Shown here piece by piece: positions 8,762 through 16,842 of a DNA stretch of 64,000 nucleotides; the first letter of the stretch is position 1, and every line of letters begins with the position of its first letter. A program made the position numbers and the translations under genes. Under the pieces are notes generated by a model. The model was not told where the DNA came from. It worked only from the letters and a program-made list of their open reading frames with translations, and did no database searches. The DNA comes from an uncultured Aquimarina sp. (GTDB lineage: Bacteria > Bacteroidota > Bacteroidia > Flavobacteriales > Flavobacteriaceae): NCBI GenBank assembly GCA_947503135.1, contig CANNCQ010000013.1:1-64000 (forward strand), given 5' to 3'.

Positions 8762-9373
8762 ATGAAAATTATATGTTTTGCTCGAAATTACATAGCTCAT
8801 GCAAAAGAGTTACAAAATGAAGTTCCTAAAGAGCCTGTTTTATTTTTAAAACCAGATACTTCTATTTTGTTGAAAAAACAACCTTTTTTTATACCTGATT
8901 TTAGTACAGAAATTCACCACGAGATTGAATTGATTGTTAAAATTAATAAAGTTGGAAAATACATAGATGCCAAGTTTGCTAATAAATACTATAATGAAAT
9001 TAGTGTGGGTATTGATTTTACAGCAAGAGATTTACAAGCGAAATTGACGAAGCAGGGTTTGCCTTGGGAGTGTGCTAAATCCTTTGATGGGGCTACTGTA
9101 TTGGGTAAATGGGTAGATAAAAATCAATTTAAAGATGTTAATTGCTTAAACATTAAACTTGATAAAAATCAAGAAATAGTTCAGAGTGCTAATACCGAAA
9201 AGATGATACGCTCTATAGATGAATTAATAGCATATGCCTCTAAGTATTTTACTCTTAAAATTGGAGACATATTGTTTACAGGCACACCTTCGGGTGTTGG
9301 TAAAGTTAATGTAGGTGACGTTTTAACCGGTTTTTTAGAAGAACAAGAAATGTTTAACATAAAAGTTAAATAG
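8762..9373 (+). CDS. Fumarylacetoacetate hydrolase family protein
   Basis: This 203-residue protein is the compact FAH fold type. Motifs are CFARNYIAHA at the N-terminus, VLFLKPDTS, the metal-binding HHEIELI segment and ILFTGTPSGVG near the C-terminus. Members hydrolyse or decarboxylate small oxo-acids such as acylpyruvates or oxaloacetate; the substrate here is unknown. It lies 9 bases after the exonuclease and 5 before the Hpt gene, an arrangement that suggests co-transcription without an obvious common pathway. Confidence 0.88.
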   Translation: MKIICFARNYIAHAKELQNEVPKEPVLFLKPDTSILLKKQPFFIPDFSTEIHHEIELIVKINKVGKYIDAKFANKYYNEISVGIDFTARDLQAKLTKQGLPWECAKSFDGATVLGKWVDKNQFKDVNCLNIKLDKNQEIVQSANTEKMIRSIDELIAYASKYFTLKIGDILFTGTPSGVGKVNVGDVLTGFLEEQEMFNIKVK

Positions 9374-9378
9374 TCTTT

Positions 9379-9717
9379 ATGGGTAAATTATATAATTTAG
9401 AAAAAGTAACAGAATTAGCGGAGGGGGACAAAAGTTTTGTAGAGCTTTTGGTGAATACTTTTTTAGAAGAAATTCCTGATGATTTAGAGAAAATGACTCA
9501 AGCTGTAGAGAATAATGATACGAAGACAGCCTACCAATGTGCACATAAAATGAAGCCCAACTTTTTGCTTTTCGGTATTGATGTTGTTGATAAAGTTAGG
9601 TTGCTTGAAAGTTGGAAAGATGGAAAAATTGGTTTTAAGGAAGCGCAACCTGCTTTGATATTCGTTAAAGAAACTGCTAATACAGCGATTGCTCAATTAC
9701 AACAAGATTTTAAATAA
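9379..9717 (+). CDS. Hpt (histidine phosphotransfer) domain protein
   Basis: This 112-residue, four-helix Hpt protein has the phospho-accepting histidine in CAHKMKP (H56) with the usual following lysine. It would relay phosphate between a hybrid sensor kinase and a response regulator. No kinase or receiver gene lies in this window, so the partner is elsewhere. It sits 5 bases from each neighbour in the exonuclease-cinA run. Confidence 0.9.
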   Translation: MGKLYNLEKVTELAEGDKSFVELLVNTFLEEIPDDLEKMTQAVENNDTKTAYQCAHKMKPNFLLFGIDVVDKVRLLESWKDGKIGFKEAQPALIFVKETANTAIAQLQQDFK

Positions 9718-9722
9718 AATTA

Positions 9723-10976
9723 ATGATTGCAGAAATAATAACTATTGGGGATGAAATTTTAATAGGACAAATTGTTGATACTAATTCCGCTTTTATAGGA
9801 AAAGAGCTTAATAAAATTGGGGTTGATGTACATCAAATTAGTTCGATAAGAGATGATAGGAAGCATATTTTAAAGGCTTTGTCTGAAGCAGAAAAGAGAG
9901 CTGATATTGTAATTGTGACAGGAGGGTTAGGGCCTACCAAGGATGATATTACAAAACATACATTTTGTAAATATTTTGATGATGTGTTAATTGAGAATCA
10001 AGAAGTGTTAGCGCATGTAGAGCAGTTATTTAAAAGTTATATAAAAAGTCCTATTTCAGATATTAATAGGCAACAAGCATTAATGCCTTCAAAGGCAGAA
10101 GTGTTACATAATGAATTTGGAACGGCTCCAGGAATGTGGATTCAAAGTAATAACACTACTTTTATTTCAATGCCCGGAGTACCTTTTGAAATGAAAGCTA
10201 TTGTTAAAAACCACGCTATTCCTCGAATTCAAAAACGTTTTAAAAGGCCGTTTATTTTACATAAAACCATTTTAACCTACGGAATGGGAGAAAGCAGAAT
10301 AGCTGAAACCATTGAAGACTGGGAAGATAATTTACCAAACTATATTAAATTAGCTTATCTACCAAGCTTAGGTAGAGTAAGGTTGCGACTTTCTGCCAGA
10401 GGTGAAAATAAGGAAGTCTTGGAGAAAGGAGTGGAAAAAGCGATAGACGAGTTAAAACCTCTAATTGGAAATATTATTGTTGGTTTTGATGATGATGAAA
10501 GTATAGAGAAAGTAATTGCTAATTTGTTAACTAAAAATGGTTTAACATTATCAGTAGCTGAAAGTTGTACTGGAGGAAAAATAGCTAGCTCTTTTACGGC
10601 TATTGAAGGAGCTTCTAATTACTTTAGAGGTGGTGTAGTGCCTTATGCTACAGAAGTCAAATCGGATGTTTTAGGAGTTGATTCTGCGACAATAGAAAAA
10701 GAATCAGTAGTTAGTGTCGCTGTTGCTGAAGCTATGGCGAAACAATCTAAAGCTATATTTAATTCAGATTTTTCAATTGCTACCACAGGAAATGCAGGGC
10801 CTACGAAGGGTGATAGCGATGTAGAAATAGGTACGGTATGCATAGCTGTAGGAACACCTAAAGGAGTAATTAGTGAGCAATTTGTGTTTAGTAATCATAG
10901 AAAGCGAACCATAGGTAAAGCAATAAATAAATCTTTAGAGATGCTACAAGAGCAAATTCTGAACTATTTAGCTTAG
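9723..10976 (+). CDS. cinA: CinA family competence/damage-inducible protein
   Basis: This 417-residue two-domain CinA has an N-terminal MoCF-type domain (TIGDEILIGQ, VTGGLGPTKDD) that in studied members is an ADP-ribose pyrophosphatase, and a C-terminal amidohydrolase domain (AESCTGGKI) that deamidates nicotinamide mononucleotide. Together they belong to pyridine nucleotide recycling. Full length with both domains intact. It lies upstream of rpmB, an order common in Bacteroidota. Confidence 0.95.
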   Translation: MIAEIITIGDEILIGQIVDTNSAFIGKELNKIGVDVHQISSIRDDRKHILKALSEAEKRADIVIVTGGLGPTKDDITKHTFCKYFDDVLIENQEVLAHVEQLFKSYIKSPISDINRQQALMPSKAEVLHNEFGTAPGMWIQSNNTTFISMPGVPFEMKAIVKNHAIPRIQKRFKRPFILHKTILTYGMGESRIAETIEDWEDNLPNYIKLAYLPSLGRVRLRLSARGENKEVLEKGVEKAIDELKPLIGNIIVGFDDDESIEKVIANLLTKNGLTLSVAESCTGGKIASSFTAIEGASNYFRGGVVPYATEVKSDVLGVDSATIEKESVVSVAVAEAMAKQSKAIFNSDFSIATTGNAGPTKGDSDVEIGTVCIAVGTPKGVISEQFVFSNHRKRTIGKAINKSLEMLQEQILNYLA

Positions 10977-11044
10977 TTTTGTTGCTGGTAACTATTATAA
11001 AATAGTCTAAAGAAAATATTTTATTAAATAATAAGAAAAACTAC

Positions 11045-11075
11045 TTGCAGGAAGCGTTTAAAATTCGTTAATTTG
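11045..11075 (+). promoter_or_regulatory. Promoter of the rpmB operon
   Basis: TTG at 11045-11047 is followed after 20 bases by TTAATTTG (11068-11075), one mismatch from the Bacteroidota TAnnTTTG box. It lies 31 bases upstream of the rpmB start codon. Confidence 0.5.
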
Positions 11076-11106
11076 CACCCTGTTTTGAAATAAATATAAT
11101 ACAACC

Positions 11107-11346
11107 ATGTCAAGAGTTTGTGAATTAACTGGAAAGAAAGCAATGGTGGGAAACAATGTTTCTCATGCAATGAATAAAACGAAACGTAAATTCGGTGCGA
11201 ATTTAATTAAGAAGCGTTTCTTTGTTCCTGAAACTGGGGAGTGGATTAAAATAAAACTATCTACATCTGCATTAAAGACAATAAATAGAATCGGAATATC
11301 TGCCGCTCTTAAAGAGTCTAGAGAAAAAGGTATCTATACAAAGTAA
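11107..11346 (+). CDS. rpmB: 50S ribosomal protein L28
   Basis: This 79-residue L28 begins MSRVCELTGKKAMVGNNVSH, as expected for the family, and is full length and highly basic. It is a structural protein of the large ribosomal subunit. It opens the rpmB-rpmG-DUF4295 cluster, with 27 bases to rpmG. Confidence 0.97.
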   Translation: MSRVCELTGKKAMVGNNVSHAMNKTKRKFGANLIKKRFFVPETGEWIKIKLSTSALKTINRIGISAALKESREKGIYTK

Positions 11347-11373
11347 TTCCTTAAAAAGGTAAAATAAGACACG

Positions 11374-11556
11374 ATGGCAAAGAGAGGAAATAGAATTCAA
11401 GTAATTTTAGAGTGTACTGAACATAAAGAGTCAGGACAACCAGGAACTTCGAGATATATTACAACAAAGAATAAAAAGAACACGCCAGACAGAATTGAAA
11501 TAAAAAAATTCAATTCTATCTTAAAGCGTATGACTGTTCATAAAGAAATAAAATAA
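11374..11556 (+). CDS. rpmG: 50S ribosomal protein L33
   Basis: This 60-residue L33 has the typical [15 protein letters not shown] start and the basic C-terminal half. It keeps only one cysteine (C14) and so lacks the four-cysteine zinc ribbon of the C+ form. It sits between rpmB and a DUF4295 gene 6 bases downstream. Confidence 0.96.
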   Translation: MAKRGNRIQVILECTEHKESGQPGTSRYITTKNKKNTPDRIEIKKFNSILKRMTVHKEIK

Positions 11557-11562
11557 TACGTT

Positions 11563-11715
11563 ATGGCTAAGAAATCGGTAGCAACACTACAAACAGGATC
11601 TAAGAGATTGACAAAGGCTATTAAGATGGTTAAATCTCCAAAGACAGGAGCTTACGTATTCGTAGAGTCTATTATGGCTCCGGATGCAGTAAATGACTTC
11701 ATTAAGAAGAATTAA
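11563..11715 (+). CDS. DUF4295 small basic protein
   Basis: This 50-residue protein begins MAKKSVATLQ and ends NDFIKKN. It is lysine-rich and strictly associated in Bacteroidota with rpmB-rpmG, which makes a ribosome-linked role likely but unproved. It lies 6 bases after rpmG and is followed by a terminator. Confidence 0.92.
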   Translation: MAKKSVATLQTGSKRLTKAIKMVKSPKTGAYVFVESIMAPDAVNDFIKKN

Positions 11716-11733
11716 TTTTTTCAAAACAAAATA

Positions 11734-11764
11734 AAAGCCATTCCTTATAGAATGGCTTTTTTTG
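11734..11764 (+). terminator. Terminator of the rpmB operon
   Basis: A 10-bp stem (AAAGCCATTC against GAATGGCTTT) is followed by T residues. It lies 19 bases after the DUF4295 stop and separates this cluster from ftsY. Confidence 0.9.
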
Positions 11765-11815
11765 TTTTACATATAAATAGTATTAGATTTACGTAACTAT
11801 TATATCAATCACCAA

Positions 11816-12769
11816 ATGGGTTTTTTTAAAAAAATATTTTCTTCAGAAAAAAAAGAAACTTTAGATAAAGGATTAGAAAAAACAAACAACAATTTTTTTT
11901 CTAAATTAGGAAAAGCTGTAGCGGGCAAATCTAAAGTAGATGATGAGGTTCTAGATGATTTAGAGGAGGTTTTAGTTTCTAGTGATGTGGGTATTAAAAC
12001 AACTGTTAAAATAATAGATCGTATAGAAGCTCGTGTAGCTAAAGACAAATATTTAGGGACCTCGGAGTTGAATGTTATCTTGAAAGAAGAAATTGCTGCT
12101 TTGTTGTCAGAAAGTAATAATGGTGAGGATACTGAGTTTACTATTCCTGCTAACAAAAAACCTTATGTTTTAATGGTTGTTGGTGTTAATGGTGCGGGTA
12201 AAACTACTACCATTGGTAAATTGGCTTATCAATTTAAAAACAAAGGCTTAAATGTTGTTTTAGGTGCTGCGGACACTTTTAGGGCTGCAGCAATTGATCA
12301 ATTACAAGTTTGGGCGGATAGAGTAGGGGTTCCAATAATTAAGCAGGAAATGGGTAGTGATCCAGCTTCTGTGGCTTTTGATACGCTTAAATCAGGGGTT
12401 GCTCAAAACGCCGATGTAATTATTATTGATACGGCAGGTAGGTTGCATAATAAAGTAAACTTAATGAATGAGCTAACCAAAGTTAAGAAGGTGATGCAAA
12501 AAGTCATTCCAGATGCTCCTCATGACGTATTGTTGGTTTTAGATGGATCTACAGGGCAAAATGCTTTTGAGCAAGCTAAGCAATTTACTGCAGCAACAGA
12601 TGTAACTAGTTTAGCAATTACTAAGCTTGATGGTACAGCAAAGGGTGGCGTAGTAATAGGTATTAGTGATCAATTTAAAATACCTGTTAAATATATTGGT
12701 GTAGGTGAAGGTATTGAAGATTTGCAAATTTTCAATAAATATGAATTTGTCGATTCTTTTTTTAAATAG
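11816..12769 (+). CDS. ftsY: Signal recognition particle receptor FtsY
   Basis: This 317-residue SRP-type GTPase has a short N-terminal region of about 50 residues (the long acidic A domain of enterobacteria is missing, as usual in this phylum), then the N domain and the G domain: G1 GVNGAGKTT (123-131), DTFRAAA (153-159), DTAGR (205-209) and TKLDGTAKGG. It docks the ribosome-nascent chain-SRP complex at the membrane. It follows the ribosomal-protein cluster with its own spacing of 100 bases. Confidence 0.97.
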   Translation: MGFFKKIFSSEKKETLDKGLEKTNNNFFSKLGKAVAGKSKVDDEVLDDLEEVLVSSDVGIKTTVKIIDRIEARVAKDKYLGTSELNVILKEEIAALLSESNNGEDTEFTIPANKKPYVLMVVGVNGAGKTTTIGKLAYQFKNKGLNVVLGAADTFRAAAIDQLQVWADRVGVPIIKQEMGSDPASVAFDTLKSGVAQNADVIIIDTAGRLHNKVNLMNELTKVKKVMQKVIPDAPHDVLLVLDGSTGQNAFEQAKQFTAATDVTSLAITKLDGTAKGGVVIGISDQFKIPVKYIGVGEGIEDLQIFNKYEFVDSFFK

Positions 12770-12871
12770 AAAATGATTACTTCTTTATTAGGTTACGATT
12801 ATTTGTTAAATAGCTTATAATAATTAGTGCTTTATGATTAAGCATATTATTTTTAGGTCTCAACAAATTTT

Positions 12872-13798
12872 ATGGCTTATTTAATTACGGGTGCAACCGG
12901 ATTGGTTGGAAAGCAGATTGTTAAAAGGTGCGAAGAGCAAAATATTGTTGTTCACTATTTAACTACTTCAAAAAACAAAATACAAACTACCGATACATAC
13001 AAAGGTTTTTTTTGGGATCCTAATAAAGGATATATCGATAAAAAAGCTTTTGAGGGGGTTTCTACTATAATCCATTTAGCAGGTGCAAATGTGGCCAAGC
13101 GATGGACGACTTCTTATAAACAACAAATTGTTGAAAGCAGAATTAAACCAACTAATCTATTGAAGAAAGTTCTTTTAGAAAATGAACATACTATTTCTCA
13201 ATTTATATCTGCTAGTGCCATAGGAATTTATAAGGATTCTCTAGTTGAATTTCACTCTGAAAATTCGAGATGTTTAGGGGATGATTTTTTGGCAAATGTG
13301 GTTAAGGATTGGGAGGCAGCGGTAGATGAAATTGCGGATTTAGGCATTGCTGTTGCTAAATTGAGAATAGGAGTTGTTTTGGATGAAAAAGAAGGAGCGT
13401 TACCTAAAATGATTAAGCCTATAAAAATGTATATAGGTGCTGTGTTCGGAAAAGGTACACAGTGGCAAAGTTGGATTCATGTAAATGATTTGGCTTTGAT
13501 GTTTTTGTTTGTGGCTAAGGAGAAGTTAACAGGAGTTTATAATGCGGTAGCTCCAAATGCTGTAACTCAAAATAAATTAATAAAAAGTTGCGCATCTGTG
13601 TTGTCAAGGCCTTTATGGTTACCTAATATACCAAAGTTTGTATTGCAACTTATGTTGGGAGAAATGAGTGTAATATTGCTGGGGAGTCAGCGCGTAGATA
13701 GTAGTAAAATTCAAGAAGAAGGATTCTTGTTTGAATTTCCTAGTCTAAGAAAAGCTTTATTATTTTTGTTTAGAAAAGAAAAAAACTTCAGAATATAA
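12872..13798 (+). CDS. TIGR01777 family NAD(P)-dependent epimerase
   Basis: This 308-residue extended short-chain dehydrogenase has the N-terminal dinucleotide-binding motif TGATGLVGKQ and the family block HLAGANVAKRWT. The SASAIGIY segment carries serine and tyrosine but is degenerate around the catalytic YxxxK site, as usual for this family. The true reaction is unknown, despite the sugar-epimerase name. It runs toward rpmE and shares a terminator with it. Confidence 0.88.
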   Translation: MAYLITGATGLVGKQIVKRCEEQNIVVHYLTTSKNKIQTTDTYKGFFWDPNKGYIDKKAFEGVSTIIHLAGANVAKRWTTSYKQQIVESRIKPTNLLKKVLLENEHTISQFISASAIGIYKDSLVEFHSENSRCLGDDFLANVVKDWEAAVDEIADLGIAVAKLRIGVVLDEKEGALPKMIKPIKMYIGAVFGKGTQWQSWIHVNDLALMFLFVAKEKLTGVYNAVAPNAVTQNKLIKSCASVLSRPLWLPNIPKFVLQLMLGEMSVILLGSQRVDSSKIQEEGFLFEFPSLRKALLFLFRKEKNFRI

Positions 13799-13831
13799 AA
13801 AAAGCAACTTCAAATTTATGAAGTTGCTTTT
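13797..13831. terminator. Shared terminator between convergent genes
   Basis: A perfect 12-bp stem (AAAGCAACTTCA against TGAAGTTGCTTT) with a 6-base loop has A on the left and T on the right. It serves the epimerase from the left and rpmE from the right. Confidence 0.88.
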
Positions 13832-13853
13832 GTATGAAATTAAATTCAAAAGA

Positions 13854-14105
13854 TTATTTTTTGAATTTAGCGTATTTGTTTTTGAATTTATCAATACGTC
13901 CAGCAGTATCAATAAGTTTAGATTTCCCAGTATAAAAAGGGTGAGAAGTTCTAGATATTTCTAATTTAATAACTGGATATTCAACACCATCAACTTCAAT
14001 AGTTTCCTTAGTGTTAGCTGCAGATTTAGTAATAAATACATCGTCGTTTGACATGTCTTTAAATGCTACTAATCTATAATTTTCTGGATGTATACCTTGT
14101 TTCAT
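13854..14105 (-). CDS. rpmE: 50S ribosomal protein L31, type B
   Basis: This 83-residue L31 of type B begins MKQGIHPENYR, lacks the zinc-binding cysteines and contains the family segment EISRTSHPFYTGK. It is a surface protein of the large subunit. In other bacteria the cysteine-free form replaces the zinc form under zinc shortage, but in Bacteroidota it is usually the only copy. It is monocistronic with its own promoter. Confidence 0.96.
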   Translation of the reverse strand: MKQGIHPENYRLVAFKDMSNDDVFITKSAANTKETIEVDGVEYPVIKLEISRTSHPFYTGKSKLIDTAGRIDKFKNKYAKFKK

Positions 14106-14136
14106 AACTATGAATCTTTATTCTAATTTCAGATTG

Positions 14137-14166
14137 CAAAAATAAGTTTTTTTTTACAAAGAGCAA
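14137..14166 (-). promoter_or_regulatory. Promoter of rpmE
   Basis: On the minus strand, TTG (14166-14164), 19 bases and TATTTTTG (14144-14137) make a near-ideal Bacteroidota promoter. The box lies 31 bases before the rpmE ATG. Confidence 0.7.
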
Positions 14167-14412
14167 TGATATTGTGGAAATAATTTATGAAGACATTACA
14201 ACGATGTTTAAAACTCAATGGAGTCTTATTTTAAGAAGTAATATTATCAATTTATTAATTAAAAGTTTTTGGTTTTTATTAGTTCGTGATATCAAGCGCT
14301 CATATGATTAGCATCTTAATTAGATTTGTTTTGGATAATGCTAAGACTCACTTTGATAGAATTCTACGGGGCAGAGGTATAAAGTTAATCGTTTTTGTGA
14401 TTATTTTAAAAC

Positions 14413-14450
14413 TAGCAATTTGATGGAGATAATAACACCAAATCGCTAGC
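14413..14450 (-). terminator. Terminator of the glucan utilisation operon
   Basis: The stem CTAGCGATTTG against CAAATTGCTAG (minus strand, one G-U pair) is followed by TTTTAAAA. It lies 40 bases after the stop of the last gene of the locus. Confidence 0.7.
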
Positions 14451-14490
14451 TCACTTAACTAAAACAACAACGATAATTAGTTATAATTAT

Positions 14491-15336
14491 TTAAAACACT
14501 ACAATTTTTGTAACCTTCGATTGGTTTTGTTCATTTTGTATTTTAGCAAAATATACACCAGGTTGAAAACTATCAAGATTTAGGTTTAATTCGTTTCCAT
14601 CTATATTGCCTAATTTTTTTGAGTATACAGTACTTCCTGAGGTATCATAAATTTCAAGCGATAAATTTTGTTTCTTGTTGTCACTAGCTCTTATTGTTAG
14701 CCCTAGTTCATTAGAAAAGTATACATCTACAAAATCTAGCAAGCTAACTTCATCAACACTTAAAACAGCAGCAGGTGCTGGCGGTGTAATGAAAAACTGC
14801 TGGTTAATATTCCCTGTTCCAGTACTGAAAGTTTGAATATGTTCAAAATTTTCATTCTCTGCCCTAGAATCACGATTTACATCAAAAGATGTTCTTGTGT
14901 TAGGATCACTAGATGAATTACAAGTAGATAAAAAAGCGATTTGAATTAGAAAGGTGTTTTCAGCATCACCTTGAATAATTTCAAAATCAACTCCAAGTGA
15001 TCCATTGTTTTGATCAGATGTTACATTTCCAAAGTTATTACACCAATTATCGTTTACCCCTAATAAAGTGTTGGTTCCTAAATTTGTGATTCTATAAATA
15101 TTATCACCTTGGTGAGCTAGTGACCACTGTTGAAATAAATCATCACCTTCTACATCTGCTTCTGAAACTATGGCTTCAAAAGGGCTATTTTGTTCCAGTG
15201 TTATTACTCGATTTGTTTCACTAGTATTATTAATAATTACGTAAGTTCCATCAGGAATTATTTGCCCAAAGACACCTAGGCTTAGGGTAAAGATAGAAGC
15301 AGTTGCAATAGCTTTTTTAAAATAATTTGTTTTCAT
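14491..15336 (-). CDS. Secreted ricin-like (CBM13-type) protein, T9SS tail
   Basis: This 281-residue protein has a signal peptide (cleaved near LGVFGQ, residue 25). Residues about 28-180 resemble a beta-trefoil lectin: PDGTYVIINN, then QQWSLAHQGDNIYRI and a later NTLLGVNDNWC, in line with ricin/CBM13 folds that bind sugars. Residues about 205-281 form a type IX sorting domain (LSLEIYDTSG ... VTKIVVF). It is the last gene of the operon, 14 bases after the GH30 gene, and probably binds the glucan at the cell surface or outside. No catalytic site is evident. Confidence 0.7.
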   Translation of the reverse strand: MKTNYFKKAIATASIFTLSLGVFGQIIPDGTYVIINNTSETNRVITLEQNSPFEAIVSEADVEGDDLFQQWSLAHQGDNIYRITNLGTNTLLGVNDNWCNNFGNVTSDQNNGSLGVDFEIIQGDAENTFLIQIAFLSTCNSSSDPNTRTSFDVNRDSRAENENFEHIQTFSTGTGNINQQFFITPPAPAAVLSVDEVSLLDFVDVYFSNELGLTIRASDNKKQNLSLEIYDTSGSTVYSKKLGNIDGNELNLNLDSFQPGVYFAKIQNEQNQSKVTKIVVF

Positions 15337-15350
15337 AATTTTTAGGTTTA

Positions 15351-16838
15351 TTAGTAAATTATTGATTGAATAGCATGTGCAGGAATTGTGTTTGTAATTT
15401 GCTCTCCAGACACTACCATTTTGTAATTAATCGATTCATTAGTTTTATTCATTACAACTGTGGTCACACTTCCATCTGTGTTTTCAAAAGAAGTACTTTC
15501 TAAAGTGCTACGACTTGTTGTAGTACTAATACGATTTGCATTAGGTTTAATGAATTTTGAAAAGTGACCTATATAGTAATAAGTAGGTGTGTAAATAAGT
15601 TGATTGTTTTTTGTGTCGGCATGTATAGGGGCAAAACAGAAGTTTTGAACATGATTGGGACCTCCTTTTTCATTCAGTAAAATATTCCAATCAGTCCACC
15701 CTACGGTTCCGCTATTAAAATCGTTAATCATAGAATTTCCGTAGCGTTCAGCATTTGACCATCTTTGATATTGAGTAGGGTCAAATTGCTCTTGGCAACC
15801 TTCGGTAAAAAGTATGTTTTTTGAAGGAAATGATTCTTTAATATTTTTTAAATTATCGTATTTAGGTTCTCCTCCTGTCCAAGTTTCGTACCAGTGAAGT
15901 CCGATTCCCCAAGCATATTTAGAAGCTTCGGGATCTTCAAAAATAGTATTTGCACGATGTGAAATTAAATCTCTGTTATGATCCCACACAACTATTTTCT
16001 TATTTCCAAAACCAGCTTTTTCAAAAGTAGGTCCTAAATTATTTTTTAAGAAATCTCGTTCATCTTCAGCGGTATAAATACATGATTCCCAGCGTTGAGT
16101 AGCCATAGGTTCATTTTGAATAGTTACACCCCATACAGGAATACCTTCATTCTCGTAAGCTTTTATAAATTTCACGAAATAATCAGCCCAAGTTTGGTAA
16201 TATTCTGGAAGTAATTTTCCTCCCTGAAGCATATTTTTGTTCGTTTTCATAAAAGCAGGAGGACTCCAAGGGCTGGCATAAAAAACTAAATCATCTTTAA
16301 TTATTGAGCTAGCTCTTTTAATCATTGGAATGCGCTTTTCCTTGTCTTTTGCAATAGAAAAAGTTTTTAATTCTTTATCTCCTTCCTTTATATAGGTGTG
16401 GCTTCCTAAACCAAAATCACTACTATGAATGCTAGTTCGAATTATATTGTAGTTAATTCCTTCTTCAGAATAATAAGCATTTAATAATTCCTCTTGCTTG
16501 TCTTCAGATAATTTAGAGAATACCTCAGAAGCAGCATCGGTAATTGCTCCACCTATGCCAAGAAATTTTTGAAATTTTTTATTTGGATTTACAAAAATTG
16601 CAACTTCAACTTCTAAGGGTTGAACAGCTTTTTTAAAAGTCAATTCATTATCAAGTGAAAGTCTTTTGTTAGTGGTTTCAGCGGTAGTGTAAATTTTAGC
16701 CGATTTACCTAGAAAAGATTTTTTTAGAGTAGGTTTAATTTTAACATCGTTAATAGCTAACTCGTTATTAGAAATTGAGTTATTGCAGGACGTAAGTCCT
16801 GCAATAACTGCTAGTATAGAGATATAATTTTTGAACAT
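15351..16838 (-). CDS. GH30 lipoprotein, glucosylceramidase/beta-glucosidase-like
   Basis: From ATG 16838 this is a 495-residue lipoprotein (MFKNYISILA, lipobox ending at C18). The frame is open 36 codons further, but that would overlap the upstream gene. Family 30 features are LGIGGAITDAA (93-103), SPWSPPAFMKTN (189-200), the acid/base glutamate in QNEP (E243) and the nucleophile in FTEGC (E346), followed by the beta-sandwich tail. It resembles subfamily 1. It likely cleaves beta-linked glucose from glucan oligomers in the periplasm or at the surface. The gap to the upstream GH30 is 4 bases. Confidence 0.9.
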   Translation of the reverse strand: MFKNYISILAVIAGLTSCNNSISNNELAINDVKIKPTLKKSFLGKSAKIYTTAETTNKRLSLDNELTFKKAVQPLEVEVAIFVNPNKKFQKFLGIGGAITDAASEVFSKLSEDKQEELLNAYYSEEGINYNIIRTSIHSSDFGLGSHTYIKEGDKELKTFSIAKDKEKRIPMIKRASSIIKDDLVFYASPWSPPAFMKTNKNMLQGGKLLPEYYQTWADYFVKFIKAYENEGIPVWGVTIQNEPMATQRWESCIYTAEDERDFLKNNLGPTFEKAGFGNKKIVVWDHNRDLISHRANTIFEDPEASKYAWGIGLHWYETWTGGEPKYDNLKNIKESFPSKNILFTEGCQEQFDPTQYQRWSNAERYGNSMINDFNSGTVGWTDWNILLNEKGGPNHVQNFCFAPIHADTKNNQLIYTPTYYYIGHFSKFIKPNANRISTTTSRSTLESTSFENTDGSVTTVVMNKTNESINYKMVVSGEQITNTIPAHAIQSIIY

Positions 16839-16842
16839 ATGA

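Larger units (their letters stand above)
14106..14490. other. Intergenic region, rpmE to glucan locus
   Basis: The 385 bases hold the rpmE promoter at the left end (14137-14166) and the terminator of the glucan locus at the right (14413-14450). Between about 14170 and 14405 I see no ORF longer than 15 codons with a plausible start, and no repeat or RNA structure that I can support. Confidence 0.7.
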